This document shows, in pieces, positions 23,201 to 36,492 of a stretch of 61,914 bases of DNA. The translations under genes and the position numbers were made by a program. Source of the DNA: Tubulanus polymorphus (taxonomy: Eukaryota > Nemertea > Palaeonemertea > Tubulaniformes > Tubulanidae); contig NW_027437475.1 in assembly GCF_964204645.1 (NCBI RefSeq), positions 1 to 61,914 on the forward strand. Direction: 5' to 3'. Below the pieces are notes generated by a model. That model searched no databases and was not told the origin of the DNA. It was given only the letters and a program-made list of their open reading frames with translations. Positions within the stretch are counted from its first letter, which is position 1. Every line of letters starts with the position of its first letter.

Positions 23201-26200
23201 CGTCTTTTCTCGCGCTGAACGACGTTTTCGGGTCGAAAAGTGCTTTTCCTGACGATTTGAGCGCTTTTACGCATCGACATTGTCGTTTTTCCGATAGGGG
23301 GAATATTTGATACGAAAACGTCTTTTCTCGCGCTGAACGACGTTTTCGGGTCGAAAAGTGCTTTTCCTGACGATTTGAGCGCTTTTACGCATCGACATTG
23401 TCGTTTTTCCGATAGGGGGAATATTTGATACGAAAACGTCTTTTCTCGCGCTGAACGACGTTTTCGGGTCGAAAAGTGCTTTTCCTGACGATTTGAGCGC
23501 TTTTACGCATCGACATTGTCGTTTTTCCGATAGGGGGAATATTTGATACGAAAACGTCTTTTCTCGCGCTGAACGACGTTTTCGGGTCGAAAAGTGCTTT
23601 TCCTGACGATTTGAGCGCTTTTACGCATCGACATTGTCGTTTTTCCGATAGGGGGAATATTTGATACGAAAACGTCTTTTCTCGCGCTGAACGACGTTTT
23701 CGGGTCGAAAAGTGCTTTTCCTGACGATTTGAGCGCTTTTACGCATCGACATTGTCGTTTTTCCGATAGGGGGAATATTTGATACGAAAACGTCTTTTCT
23801 CGCGCTGAACGACGTTTTCGGGTCGAAAAGTGCTTTTCCTGACGATTTGAGCGCTTTTACGCATCGACATTGTCGTTTTTCCGATAGGGGGAATATTTGA
23901 TACGAAAACGTCTTTTCTCGCGCTGAACGACGTTTTCGGGTCGAAAAGTGCTTTTCCTGACGATTTGAGCGCTTTTACGCATCGACATTGTCGTTTTTCC
24001 GATAGGGGGAATATTTGATACGAAAACGTCTTTTCTCGCGCTGAACGACGTTTTCGGGTCGAAAAGTGCTTTTCCTGACGATTTGAGCGCTTTTACGCAT
24101 CGACATTGTCGTTTTTCCGATAGGGGGAATATTTGATACGAAAACGTCTTTTCTCGCGCTGAACGACGTTTTCGGGTCGAAAAGTGCTTTTCCTGACGAT
24201 TTGAGCGCTTTTACGCATCGACATTGTCGTTTTTCCGATAGGGGGAATATTTGATACGAAAACGTCTTTTCTCGCGCTGAACGACGTTTTCGGGTCGAAA
24301 AGTGCTTTTCCTGACGATTTGAGCGCTTTTACGCATCGACATTGTCGTTTTTCCGATAGGGGGAATATTTGATACGAAAACGTCTTTTCTCGCGCTGAAC
24401 GACGTTTTCGGGTCGAAAAGTGCTTTTCCTGACGATTTGAGCGCTTTTACGCATCGACATTGTCGTTTTTCCGATAGGGGGAATATTTGATACGAAAACG
24501 TCTTTTCTCGCGCTGAACGACGTTTTCGGGTCGAAAAGTGCTTTTCCTGACGATTTGAGCGCTTTTACGCATCGACATTGTCGTTTTTCCGATAGGGGGA
24601 ATATTTGATACGAAAACGTCTTTTCTCGCGCTGAACGACGTTTTCGGGTCGAAAAGTGCTTTTCCTGACGATTTGAGCGCTTTTACGCATCGACATTGTC
24701 GTTTTTCCGATAGGGGGAATATTTGATACGAAAACGTCTTTTCTCGCGCTGAACGACGTTTTCGGGTCGAAAAGTGCTTTTCCTGACGATTTGAGCGCTT
24801 TTACGCATCGACATTGTCGTTTTTCCGATAGGGGGAATATTTGATACGAAAACGTCTTTTCTCGCGCTGAACGACGTTTTCGGGTCGAAAAGTGCTTTTC
24901 CTGACGATTTGAGCGCTTTTACGCATCGACATTGTCGTTTTTCCGATAGGGGGAATATTTGATACGAAAACGTCTTTTCTCGCGCTGAACGACGTTTTCG
25001 GAGTCGAAAAGTGCTTTTCCTGACGATTTGAGCGCTTTTACGCATCGACATTGTCGTTTTTCCGATAGGGGGAATATTTGATACGAAAACGTCTTTTCTC
25101 GCGCTGAACGACGTTTTCGGGTCGAAAAGTGCTTTTCCTGACGATTTGAGCGCTTTTACGCATCGACATTGTCGTTTTTCCGATAGGGGGAATATTTGAT
25201 ACGAAAACGTCTTTTCTCGCGCTGAACGACGTTTTCGGGTCGAAAAGTGCTTTTCCTGACGATTTGAGCGCTTTTACGCATCGACATTGTCGTTTTTCCG
25301 ATAGGGGGAATATTTGATACGAAAACGTCTTTTCTCGCGCTGAACGACGTTTTCGGGTCGAAAAGTGCTTTTCCTGACGATTTGAGCGCTTTTACGCATC
25401 GACATTGTCGTTTTTCCGATAGGGGGAATATTTGATACGAAAACGTCTTTTCTCGCGCTGAACGACGTTTTCGGGTCGAAAAGTGCTTTTCCTGACGATT
25501 TGAGCGCTTTTACGCATCGACATTGTCGTTTTTCCGATAGGGGGAATATTTGATACGAAAACGTCTTTTCTCGCGCTGAACGACGTTTTCGGGTCGAAAA
25601 GTGCTTTTCCTGACGATTTGAGCGCTTTTACGCATCGACATTGTCGTTTTTCCGATAGGGGGAATATTTGATACGAAAACGTCTTTTCTCGCGCTGAACG
25701 ACGTTTTCGGGTCGAAAAGTGCTTTTCCTGACGATTTGAGCGCTTTTACGCATCGACATTGTCGTTTTTCCGATAGGGGGAATATTTGATACGAAAACGT
25801 CTTTTCTCGCGCTGAACGACGTTTTCGGGTCGAAAAGTGCTTTTCCTGACGATTTGAGCGCTTTTACGCATCGACATTGTCGTTTTTCCGATAGGGGGAA
25901 TATTTGATACGAAAACGTCTTTTCTCGCGCTGAACGACGTTTTCGGGTCGAAAAGTGCTTTTCCTGACGATTTGAGCGCTTTTACGCATCGACATTGTCG
26001 TTTTTCCGATAGGGGGAATATTTGATACGAAAACGTCTTTTCTCGCGCTGAACGACGTTTTCGGGTCGAAAAGTGCTTTTCCTGACGATTTGAGCGCTTT
26101 TACGCATCGACATTGTCGTTTTTCCGATAGGGGGAATATTTGATACGAAAACGTCTTTTCTCGCGCTGAACGACGTTTTCGGGTCGAAAAGTGCTTTTCC

Positions 26201-29200
26201 TGACGATTTGAGCGCTTTTACGCATCGACATTGTCGTTTTTCCGATAGGGGGAATATTTGATACGAAAACGTCTTTTCTCGCGCTGAACGACGTTTTCGG
26301 GTCGAAAAGTGCTTTTCCTGACGATTTGAGCGCTTTTACGCATCGACATTGTCGTTTTTCCGATAGGGGGAATATTTGATACGAAAACGTCTTTTCTCGC
26401 GCTGAACGACGTTTTCGGGTCGAAAAGTGCTTTTCCTGACGATTTGAGCGCTTTTACGCATCGACATTGTCGTTTTTCCGATAGGGGGAATATTTGATAC
26501 GAAAACGTCTTTTCTCGCGCTGAACGACGTTTTCGGGTCGAAAAGTGCTTTTCCTGACGATTTGAGCGCTTTTACGCATCGACATTGTCGTTTTTCCGAT
26601 AGGGGGAATATTTGATACGAAAACGTCTTTTCTCGCGCTGAACGACGTTTTCGGGTCGAAAAGTGCTTTTCCTGACGATTTGAGCGCTTTTACGCATCGA
26701 CATTGTCGTTTTTCCGATAGGGGGAATATTTGATACGAAAACGTCTTTTCTCGCGCTGAACGACGTTTTCGGGTCGAAAAGTGCTTTTCCTGACGATTTG
26801 AGCGCTTTTACGCATCGACATTGTCGTTTTTCCGATAGGGGGAATATTTGATACGAAAACGTCTTTTCTCGCGCTGAACGACGTTTTCGGGTCGAAAAGT
26901 GCTTTTCCTGACGATTTGAGCGCTTTTACGCATCGACATTGTCGTTTTTCCGATAGGGGGAATATTTGATACGAAAACGTCTTTTCTCGCGCTGAACGAC
27001 GTTTTCGGGTCGAAAAGTGCTTTTCCTGACGATTTGAGCGCTTTTACGCATCGACATTGTCGTTTTTCCGATAGGGGGAATATTTGATACGAAAACGTCT
27101 TTTCTCGCGCTGAACGACGTTTTCGGGTCGAAAAGTGCTTTTCCTGACGATTTGAGCGCTTTTACGCATCGACATTGTCGTTTTTCCGATAGGGGGAATA
27201 TTTGATACGAAAACGTCTTTTCTCGCGCTGAACGACGTTTTCGGGTCGAAAAGTGCTTTTCCTGACGATTTGAGCGCTTTTACGCATCGACATTGTCGTT
27301 TTTCCGATAGGGGGAATATTTGATACGAAAACGTCTTTTCTCGCGCTGAACGACGTTTTCGGGTCGAAAAGTGCTTTTCCTGACGATTTGAGCGCTTTTA
27401 CGCATCGACATTGTCGTTTTTCCGATAGGGGGAATATTTGATACGAAAACGTCTTTTCTCGCGCTGAACGACGTTTTCGGGTCGAAAAGTGCTTTTCCTG
27501 ACGATTTGAGCGCTTTTACGCATCGACATTGTCGTTTTTCCGATAGGGGGAATATTTGATACGAAAACGTCTTTTCTCGCGCTGAACGACGTTTTCGGGT
27601 CGAAAAGTGCTTTTCCTGACGATTTGAGCGCTTTTACGCATCGACATTGTCGTTTTTCCGATAGGGGGAATATTTGATACGAAAACGTCTTTTCTCGCGC
27701 TGAACGACGTTTTCGGGTCGAAAAGTGCTTTTCCTGACGATTTGAGCGCTTTTACGCATCGACATTGTCGTTTTTCCGATAGGGGGAATATTTGATACGA
27801 AAACGTCTTTTCTCGCGCTGAACGACGTTTTCGGGTCGAAAAGTGCTTTTCCTGACGATTTGAGCGCTTTTACGCATCGACATTGTCGTTTTTCCGATAG
27901 GGGGAATATTTGATACGAAAACGTCTTTTCTCGCGCTGAACGACGTTTTCGGGTCGAAAAGTGCTTTTCCTGACGATTTGAGCGCTTTTACGCATCGACA
28001 TTGTCGTTTTTCCGATAGGGGGAATATTTGATACGAAAACGTCTTTTCTCGCGCTGAACGACGTTTTCGGGTCGAAAAGTGCTTTTCCTGACGATTTGAG
28101 CGCTTTTACGCATCGACATTGTCGTTTTTCCGATAGGGGGAATATTTGATACGAAAACGTCTTTTCTCGCGCTGAACGACGTTTTCGGGTCGAAAAGTGC
28201 TTTTCCTGACGATTTGAGCGCTTTTACGCATCGACATTGTCGTTTTTCCGATAGGGGGAATATTTGATACGAAAACGTCTTTTCTCGCGCTGAACGACGT
28301 TTTCGGGTCGAAAAGTGCTTTTCCTGACGATTTGAGCGCTTTTACGCATCGACATTGTCGTTTTTCCGATAGGGGGAATATTTGATACGAAAACGTCTTT
28401 TCTCGCGCTGAACGACGTTTTCGGGTCGAAAAGTGCTTTTCCTGACGATTTGAGCGCTTTTACGCATCGACATTGTCGTTTTTCCGATAGGGGGAATATT
28501 TGATACGAAAACGTCTTTTCTCGCGCTGAACGACGTTTTCGGGTCGAAAAGTGCTTTTCCTGACGATTTGAGCGCTTTTACGCATCGACATTGTCGTTTT
28601 TCCGATAGGGGGAATATTTGATACGAAAACGTCTTTTCTCGCGCTGAACGACGTTTTCGGGTCGAAAAGTGCTTTTCCTGACGATTTGAGCGCTTTTACG
28701 CATCGACATTGTCGTTTTTCCGATAGGGGGAATATTTGATACGAAAACGTCTTTTCTCGCGCTGAACGACGTTTTCGGGTCGAAAAGTGCTTTTCCTGAC
28801 GATTTGAGCGCTTTTACGCATCGACATTGTCGTTTTTCCGATAGGGGGAATATTTGATACGAAAACGTCTTTTCTCGCGCTGAACGACGTTTTCGGGTCG
28901 AAAAGTGCTTTTCCTGACGATTTGAGCGCTTTTACGCATCGACATTGTCGTTTTTCCGATAGGGGGAATATTTGATACGAAAACGTCTTTTCTCGCGCTG
29001 AACGACGTTTTCGGGTCGAAAAGTGCTTTTCCTGACGATTTGAGCGCTTTTACGCATCGACATTGTCGTTTTTCCGATAGGGGGAATATTTGATACGAAA
29101 ACGTCTTTTCTCGCGCTGAACGACGTTTTCGGGTCGAAAAGTGCTTTTCCTGACGATTTGAGCGCTTTTACGCATCGACATTGTCGTTTTTCCGATAGGG

Positions 29201-30782
29201 GGAATATTTGATACGAAAACGTCTTTTCTCGCGCTGAACGACGTTTTCGGGTCGAAAAGTGCTTTTCCTGACGATTTGAGCGCTTTTACGCATCGACATT
29301 GTCGTTTTTCCGATAGGGGGAATATTTGATACGAAAACGTCTTTTCTCGCGCTGAACGACGTTTTCGGGTCGAAAAGTGCTTTTCCTGACGATTTGAGCG
29401 CTTTTACGCATCGACATTGTCGTTTTTCCGATAGGGGGAATATTTGATACGAAAACGTCTTTTCTCGCGCTGAACGACGTTTTCGGGTCGAAAAGTGCTT
29501 TTCCTGACGATTTGAGCGCTTTTACGCATCGACATTGTCGTTTTTCCGATAGGGGGAATATTTGATACGAAAACGTCTTTTCTCGCGCTGAACGACGTTT
29601 TCGGGTCGAAAAGTGCTTTTCCTGACGATTTGAGCGCTTTTACGCATCGACATTGTCGTTTTTCCGATAGGGGGAATATTTGATACGAAAACGTCTTTTC
29701 TCGCGCTGAACGACGTTTTCGGGTCGAAAAGTGCTTTTCCTGACGATTTGAGCGCTTTTACGCATCGACATTGTCGTTTTTCCGATAGGGGGAATATTTG
29801 ATACGAAAACGTCTTTTCTCGCGCTGAACGACGTTTTCGGGTCGAAAAGTGCTTTTCCTGACGATTTGAGCGCTTTTACGCATCGACATTGTCGTTTTTC
29901 CGATAGGGGGAATATTTGATACGAAAACGTCTTTTCTCGCGCTGAACGACGTTTTCGGGTCGAAAAGTGCTTTTCCTGACGATTTGAGCGCTTTTACGCA
30001 TCGACATTGTCGTTTTTCCGATAGGGGGAATATTTGATACGAAAACGTCTTTTCTCGCGCTGAACGACGTTTTCGGGTCGAAAAGTGCTTTTCCTGACGA
30101 TTTGAGCGCTTTTACGCATCGACATTGTCGTTTTTCCGATAGGGGGAATATTTGATACGAAAACGTCTTTTCTCGCGCTGAACGACGTTTTCGGGTCGAA
30201 AAGTGCTTTTCCTGACGATTTGAGCGCTTTTACGCATCGACATTGTCGTTTTTCCGATAGGGGGAATATTTGATACGAAAACGTCTTTTCTCGCGCTGAA
30301 CGACGTTTTCGGGTCGAAAAGTGCTTTTCCTGACGATTTGAGCGCTTTTACGCATCGACATTGTCGTTTTTCCGATAGGGGGAATATTTGATACGAAAAC
30401 GTCTTTTCTCGCGCTGAACGACGTTTTCGGGTCGAAAAGTGCTTTTCCTGACGATTTGAGCGCTTTTACGCATCGACATTGTCGTTTTTCCGATAGGGGG
30501 AATATTTGATACGAAAACGTCTTTTCTCGCGCTGAACGACGTTTTCGGGTCGAAAAGTGCTTTTCCTGACGATTTGAGCGCTTTTACGCATCGACATTGT
30601 CGTTTTTCCGATAGGGGGAATATTTGATACGAAAACGTCTTTTCTCGCGCTGAACGACGTTTTCGGGTCGAAAAGTGCTTTTCCTGACGATTTGAGCGCT
30701 TTTACGCATCGACATTGTCGTTTTTCCGATAGGGGGAATATTTGATACGAAAACGTCTTTTCTCGCGCTGAACGACGTTTTC
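17221..30782. repeat. Highly homogeneous satellite core (~115 monomers)
   Basis: Reading line by line I find every monomer identical to the consensus except one, at about 25,002, where GGAGTCG replaces GGGTCG and makes a 119-bp copy. Two uninterrupted runs of about 7.7 and 5.7 kb result. Known satellite behaviour makes this the signature of recent expansion or strong homogenisation, and it is also where an assembler is most likely to mis-set copy number. A copy with four G before TCG near 30,783 marks the end of the zone. Confidence 0.93.
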
Positions 30783-31668
30783 GGGGTCGAAATGTGCTTT
30801 TCCTGACGATTTGAGCGCTTTTACGCATCGACATTGTCGTTTTTCCGATAGGGGGAATATTTGATACGAAAACGTCTTTTCTCGCGCTGAACGACGTTTT
30901 CGGGTCGAAAAGTGCTTTTCCTGACGATTTGAGCGCTTTTACGCATCGACATTGTCGTTTTTCCGATACGGGGAAAATGTGATGAGAAAACGTCTTTTCT
31001 CGCGCTGAACGACGTTTTCGGGTCGAAATGTGCTTTTCCTGACGATTTGAGCGCTTTTACGCATCGACATTGTCGTTTTTCCGATACGGGGAAATGTGAT
31101 GAGAAAACGTCTTTTCTCGCGCAGAACGACGTTTTCGGGTCGAAAAGTGCTTTTCCTGACGATTTGAGCGCTTTTACGCATCGACATTGTCGTTTATCCG
31201 ATAGGGGGAATATTTGATACGAAAACGTCTTTTCTCGCGCTGAACGACGTTTTTGGGTCGAAAAGTGCTTTTCCTGACGATTTGAGCGCTTTTACGCATC
31301 GACATTGTCGTTTTTCCGATAGGGGGAATATTTGATACGAAAACGTCTTTTCTCGCGCTGAACGACGTTTTCGGGTCGAAAAGTGCTTTTCCTGACGATT
31401 TGAGCGCTTTTAAGCATCGACATTGTCGTTTTTCCGATAGGGGGAATATTTGATACGAAAACGTCTTTTCTCGCGCTGAACGACGTTTTCGGGTCGAAAA
31501 GTGCTTTTCCTGACGATTTGAGCGCTTTTACGCATCGACATTGTCGTTTTTCCGATAGGGGGAATATTTGATACGAAAACGTCTTTTCTCGCGCTGAACG
31601 ACGTTTTCGGGTCGAAAAGTGCTTTTCCTGACGATTTGAGCGCTTTTACGCATCGACATTGTCGTTTA

Positions 31669-32852
31669 TCCGATACGGGGAGAATGTGATGAGAAAACGT
31701 CTTTTCTCGCGCTGAACGACGTTTTCGCGACGAAAAGTGCTTTTCCTGACGATTTGAGCGCTTTTACGCATCGACATTGTCGTTTTTCCGATAGGGGGAA
31801 TATTTGATACGAAAACGTCTTTTCTCGCGCTGAACGACGTTTTCGGGTCGAAAAGTGCTTTTCCTGACGATTTGAGCGCTTTTACGCATCGACATTGTCG
31901 TTTTTACGATAGGGGGAAAATGTGATGAGAAAACGTCTTTTCTCGCGCTGAACGACGTTTTCGGGTCGAAATGTGCTTTTCCTGACGATTTGAGCGCTTT
32001 TACGCATCGACATTGTCGTTTTTCCGATACGGGGAAAATGTGATGAGAAAACGTCTTTTCTCGCGCTGAACGACGTTTTCGGGTCGAAAAGTGCTTTTCC
32101 TGACGATTTTAGCGCTTTTACGCATCGACATTGTCGTTTTTCCGATAGGGGGAATATTTGATACGAAAACGTCTTTTCTCGCGCTGAACGACGTTTTCGG
32201 GTCGAAAAGTGCTTTTCCTGACGATTTGAGCGCTTTTACGCATCGACATTGTCGTTTTTCCGATACGGGGAATATTTGATGAGAAAACGTCTTTTCTCGC
32301 GCTGAACGACGTTTTCGGGTCGAAAAGTGCTTTTCCTGACGATTTGAGCGCTTTTACGCATCGACATTGTCGTTTTTCCGATACGGGGAAAACGTGATGA
32401 GAAAACGTCTTTTCTCGCGCTGAACGACGTTTTCGGGTCGAAAAGTGCTTTTCCTGACGATTTGAGCGCTTTTACGCATCGACATTGTCGTTTTTCCGAT
32501 AGGGGGAATATTTGATACGAAAACGTCTTTTCTCGCGCTGAACGACGTTTTCGGGTCGAAAAGTGCTTTTCCTGACGATTTGAGCGCTTTTACGCATCGA
32601 CATTGTCGTTTTTCCGATAGGGGGAATATTTGATACGAAAACGTCTTTTCTCGCGCTGAACGACGTTTTCGGGTCGAAATGTGCTTTTCCTGACGATTTG
32701 AGCGCTTTTACGCATCGACATTGTCGTTTTTCCGATAGGGGGAATATTTGATACGAAAACGTCTTTTCTCGCGCTGAGCGACGTTTTTGCGTCGAAATGT
32801 GTTTTTCCTAACGATTTGAGCGCTTTTACGCATCGACATTGTCGTTTTTCCG
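31669..32852. repeat. Ten-monomer cassette, copy 1 (C-A-D-B-A-E-B-A-A-F)
   Basis: Order of marks: C linker with GCGACG; standard with TTTTACG; D with AAATG; B with GATTTTAGCG; standard; E; B-like; standard; standard with AAATG; then the F monomer (GCTGAGCGACG with CGTCGAAATGTGTTTTTCC, at 32,776). The same ten-step order is found near 43,430-44,610, about 11.76 kb away. The first seven steps, with one difference at the seventh, recur near 35,667. Confidence 0.8.
32776..32812. repeat. F-type marker monomer, copy 1 of 5
   Basis: Carries linked changes GAGCGACG, GCGTCGAAATGTG and TTTTTCCTAACG. Equivalent positions are 38,776, 44,529, 50,078 and 51,140, giving offsets of 6,000, 5,753, 5,549 and 1,062 bp; the last is exactly nine monomers. 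In all but the third copy the next monomer carries GGAGCG. Confidence 0.85.
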
Positions 32853-33678
32853 ATAGGGGGAATATTTGATACGAAAACGTCTTTTCTCGCGCTGAACGAC
32901 GTTTTCGGAGCGAAAAGTGCTTTTCCTGACGATTTGAGCGCTTTTACGCATCGACATTGTCGTTTATCCGATAGGGGGAATATTTGATACGAAAACGTCT
33001 CTTCTCGCGCTGAACGACGTTTTCGGGTCGAAAAGTGCTTTTCCTGACGATTTGAGCGCTTTTACGCATCGACATTGTCGTTTTTCCGATAGGGGGAATA
33101 TTTGATACGAAAACGTCTTTTCTCGCGCTGAACGACGTTTTCGGAGCGAAAAGTGCTTTTCCTGACGATTTGAGCGCTTTTACGCATCGACATTGTCGTT
33201 TATCCGATAGGGGGAATATTTGATACGAAAACGTCTTTTCTCGCGCTGAACGACGTTTTCGGGTCGAAAAGTGCTTTTCCTGACGATTTGAGCGCTTTTA
33301 CGCATCGACATTGTCGTTTTTCCGATAGGGGGAATATTTGATACGAAAACGTCTTTTCTCGCGCTGAACGACGTTTTCGGGTCGAAAAGTGCTTTTCCTG
33401 ACGATTTGAGCGCTTTTACGCATCGACATTGTCGTTTTTCCGATAGGGGGAATATTTGATACGAAAACGTCTTTTCTCGCGCTGAACGACGTTTTCGGGT
33501 CGAAAAGTGCTTTTCCTGACGATTTGAGCGCTTTTACGCATCGACATTGTCGTTTTTCCGATAGGGGGAATATTTGATACGTAAACGTCTTTTCTCGCGC
33601 TGAACGACGTTTTCGGGTCGAAAAGTGCTTTTCCTGACGATTTGAGCGCTTTTACGCATCTACATTGTCGTTTTTCCG

Positions 33679-33897
33679 ATAGGGGGAATATTTGATACGA
33701 AAACGTCTTTTCTCGCGCTGAACGACGTTTTCGGGTCGAAAAGTGCTTGCGCTTTTACGCATCGACATTGTCGTTTTTCCGATAGGGGGAATATTTCATA
33801 CGAAACCGTCTTTTCTCGCGCTGAACGACGTTTTCGGGTCGAAAAGTGCTTTTCCTGACGATTTGAGCGCTTTTACGCATCGACATTGTCGTTTTTC
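33679..33897. repeat. 15-bp-deleted monomer plus CATACGAAACCG monomer, first pair
   Basis: At 33,745 GTGCTT joins directly to GCGCTTTT, losing TTCCTGACGATTTGA and giving a 103-bp monomer. The next monomer has TTTCATACGAAACCG in its linker. The pair recurs at about 39,626, 40,322, 51,521 and 52,333. The deletion alone is seen at about 54,088 and 55,018, followed by standard linkers. Confidence 0.85.
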
Positions 33898-35662
33898 CGA
33901 TAGGGGGAATATTTGATACGAAAACGTCTTTTCTCGCGCTGAACGACGTTTTCGGGTCGAAATGTGCTTTTCCTGACGATTTGAGCGCTTTTACGCATCG
34001 ACATTGTCGTTTTTCCGATAGGGGGAATATTTGATACGAAAACGTCTTTTCTCGCGCTGAACGACGTTTTCGGGTCGAAAAGTGCTTTTCCTGACGATTT
34101 GAGCGCTTTTACGCATCGACATTGTCGTTTATCCGATACGGGGAGAATGTGATGAGAAAACGTCTTTTCTCGCGCTGAACGACGTTTTCGGGTCGAAAAG
34201 TGCTTTTCCTGACGATTTGAGCGCTTTTACGCATCGACATTGTCGTTTTTACGATAGGGGGAAAATGTGATGAGAAAACGTCTTTTCTCGCGCTGAACGA
34301 CGTTTTCGGGTCGAAATGTGCTTTTCCTGACGATTTGAGCGCTTTTACGCATCGACATTGTCGTTTTTCCGATACGGGGAAAATGTGATGAGAAAACGTC
34401 TTTTCTCGCGCTGAACGACGTTTTCGGGTCGAAAAGTGCTTTTCCTGACGATTTGAGCGCTTTTACGCATCGACATTGTCGTTTTTCCGATAGGGGGAAT
34501 ATTTGATACGAAAACGTCTTTTCTCGCGCTGAACGACGTTTTCGGGTCGAAAAGTGCTTTTCCTGACGATTTGAGCGCTTTTACGCATCGACATTGTCGT
34601 TTTTCCGATACGGGGAATATTTGATGAGAAAACGTCTTTTCTCGCGCTGAACGACGTTTTCGGGTCGAAATGTGCTTTTCCTGACGATTTGAGCGCTTTT
34701 ACGCATCGACATTGTCGTTTTTTCGATACGGGGAAAATGTGATGAGAAAACGTCTTTTCTCGCGCTGAACGACGTTTTCGGGTCGAAAAGTGCTTTCCCT
34801 GACGATTTGAACGCTTTTACGCATCGACATTGTCGTTTTTCCGATAGGGGGAATATTTGATACGAAAACGTCTTTTCTCGCGCTGAACGACGTTTTCGGA
34901 GCGAAAAGTGCTTTTCCTGACGATTTGAGCGCTTTTACGCATCGACATTGTCGTTTTTCCGATAGGGGGAATATTTGATACGAAAACGTCTTTTCTCGCG
35001 CTGAACGACGTTTTCGGGTCGAAAAGTGCTTTTCCTGACGATTTGAGCGCTTTTACGCATCGACATTGTCGTTTATCCGATAGGGGGAATATTTGATACG
35101 AAAACGTCTTTTCTCGCGCTGAACGACGTTTTCGGGTCGAAATGTGCTTTTCCTGACGATTTGAGCGCTTTTACGCATCGACATTGTCGTTTTTCCGATA
35201 CGGGGAAATGTGATGAGAAAACGTCTTTTCTCGCGCTGAACGACGTTTTCGGGTCGAAAAGTGCTTTTCCTGACGATTTGAGCGCTTTTACGCATCGACA
35301 TTGTCGTTTTTCCGATAGGGGGAATATTTGATACGAAAACGTCTTTTCTCGCGCTGAACGACGTTTTTGGGTCGAAAAGTGCTTTTCCTGACGATTTGAG
35401 CGCTTTTACGCATCGACATTGTCGTTTTTCCGATAGGGGGAATATTTGATACGAAAACGTCTTTTCTCGCGCTGAACGACGTTTTCGGGTCGAAAAGTGC
35501 TTTTCCTGACGATTTGAGTGCTTTTAAGCATCGACATTGTCGTTTTTCCGATAGGGGGAATATTTGATACGAAAACGTCTTTTCTCGCGCTGAACGACGT
35601 TTTCGGGTCGAAAAGTGCTTTTCCTGACGATTTGAGCGCTTTTACGCATAGACATTGTCGTT

Positions 35663-36492
35663 TATCCGATAGGGGGAATATTTGATGAGAAAACGTCTTT
35701 TCTCGCGCTGAACGACGTTTTCGCGACGAAAAGTGCTTTTCCTGACGATTTGAGCGCTTTTACGCATCGACATTGTCGTTTTTCCGATAGGGGGAATATT
35801 TGATACGAAAACGTCTTTTCTCGCGCTGAACGACGTTTTCGGGTCGAAAAGTGCTTTTCCTGACGATTTGAGCGCTTTTACGCATCGACATTGTCGTTTT
35901 TACGATAGGGGGAAAATGTGATGAGAAAACGTCTTTTCTCGCGCTGAACGACGTTTTCGGGTCGAAATGTGCTTTTCCTGACGATTTGAGCGCTTTTACG
36001 CATCGACATTGTCGTTTTTCCGATACGGGGAAAATGTGATGAGAAAACGTCTTTTCTCGCGCTGAACGACGTTTTCGGGTCGAAAAGTGCTTTTCCTGAC
36101 GATTTTAGCGCTTTTACGCATCGACATTGTCGTTTTTCCGATAGGGGGAATATTTGATACGAAAACGTCTTTTCTCGCGCTGAACGACGTTTTCGGGTCG
36201 AAAAGTGCTTTTCCTGACGATTTGAGCGCTTTTACGCATCGACATTGTCGTTTTTCCGATACGGGGAATATTTGATGAGAAAACGTCTTTTCTCGCGCTG
36301 AACGACGTTTTCGGGTCGAAAAGTGCTTTTCCTGACGATTTGAGCGCTTTTACGCATCGACATTGTCGTTTTTCCGATACGGGGAAAATGTGATGAGAAA
36401 ACGTCTTTTCTCGCGCTGAACGACGTTTTCGGGTCGAAATGTGCTTTTCCTGACGATTTGAGCGCTTTTACGCATCGACATTGTCGTTTTTT
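35663..36492. repeat. Seven-monomer cassette, copy 2 (partial)
   Basis: Matches the first seven steps of the cassette at 31,669 at an offset of about 3,994-3,996 bp, including the GATTTTAGCG change at 36,101, although its first linker is AGGGGGAATATTTGATGAG. After step seven the order differs: an extra B monomer and then GGAGCG follow. Confidence 0.75.
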
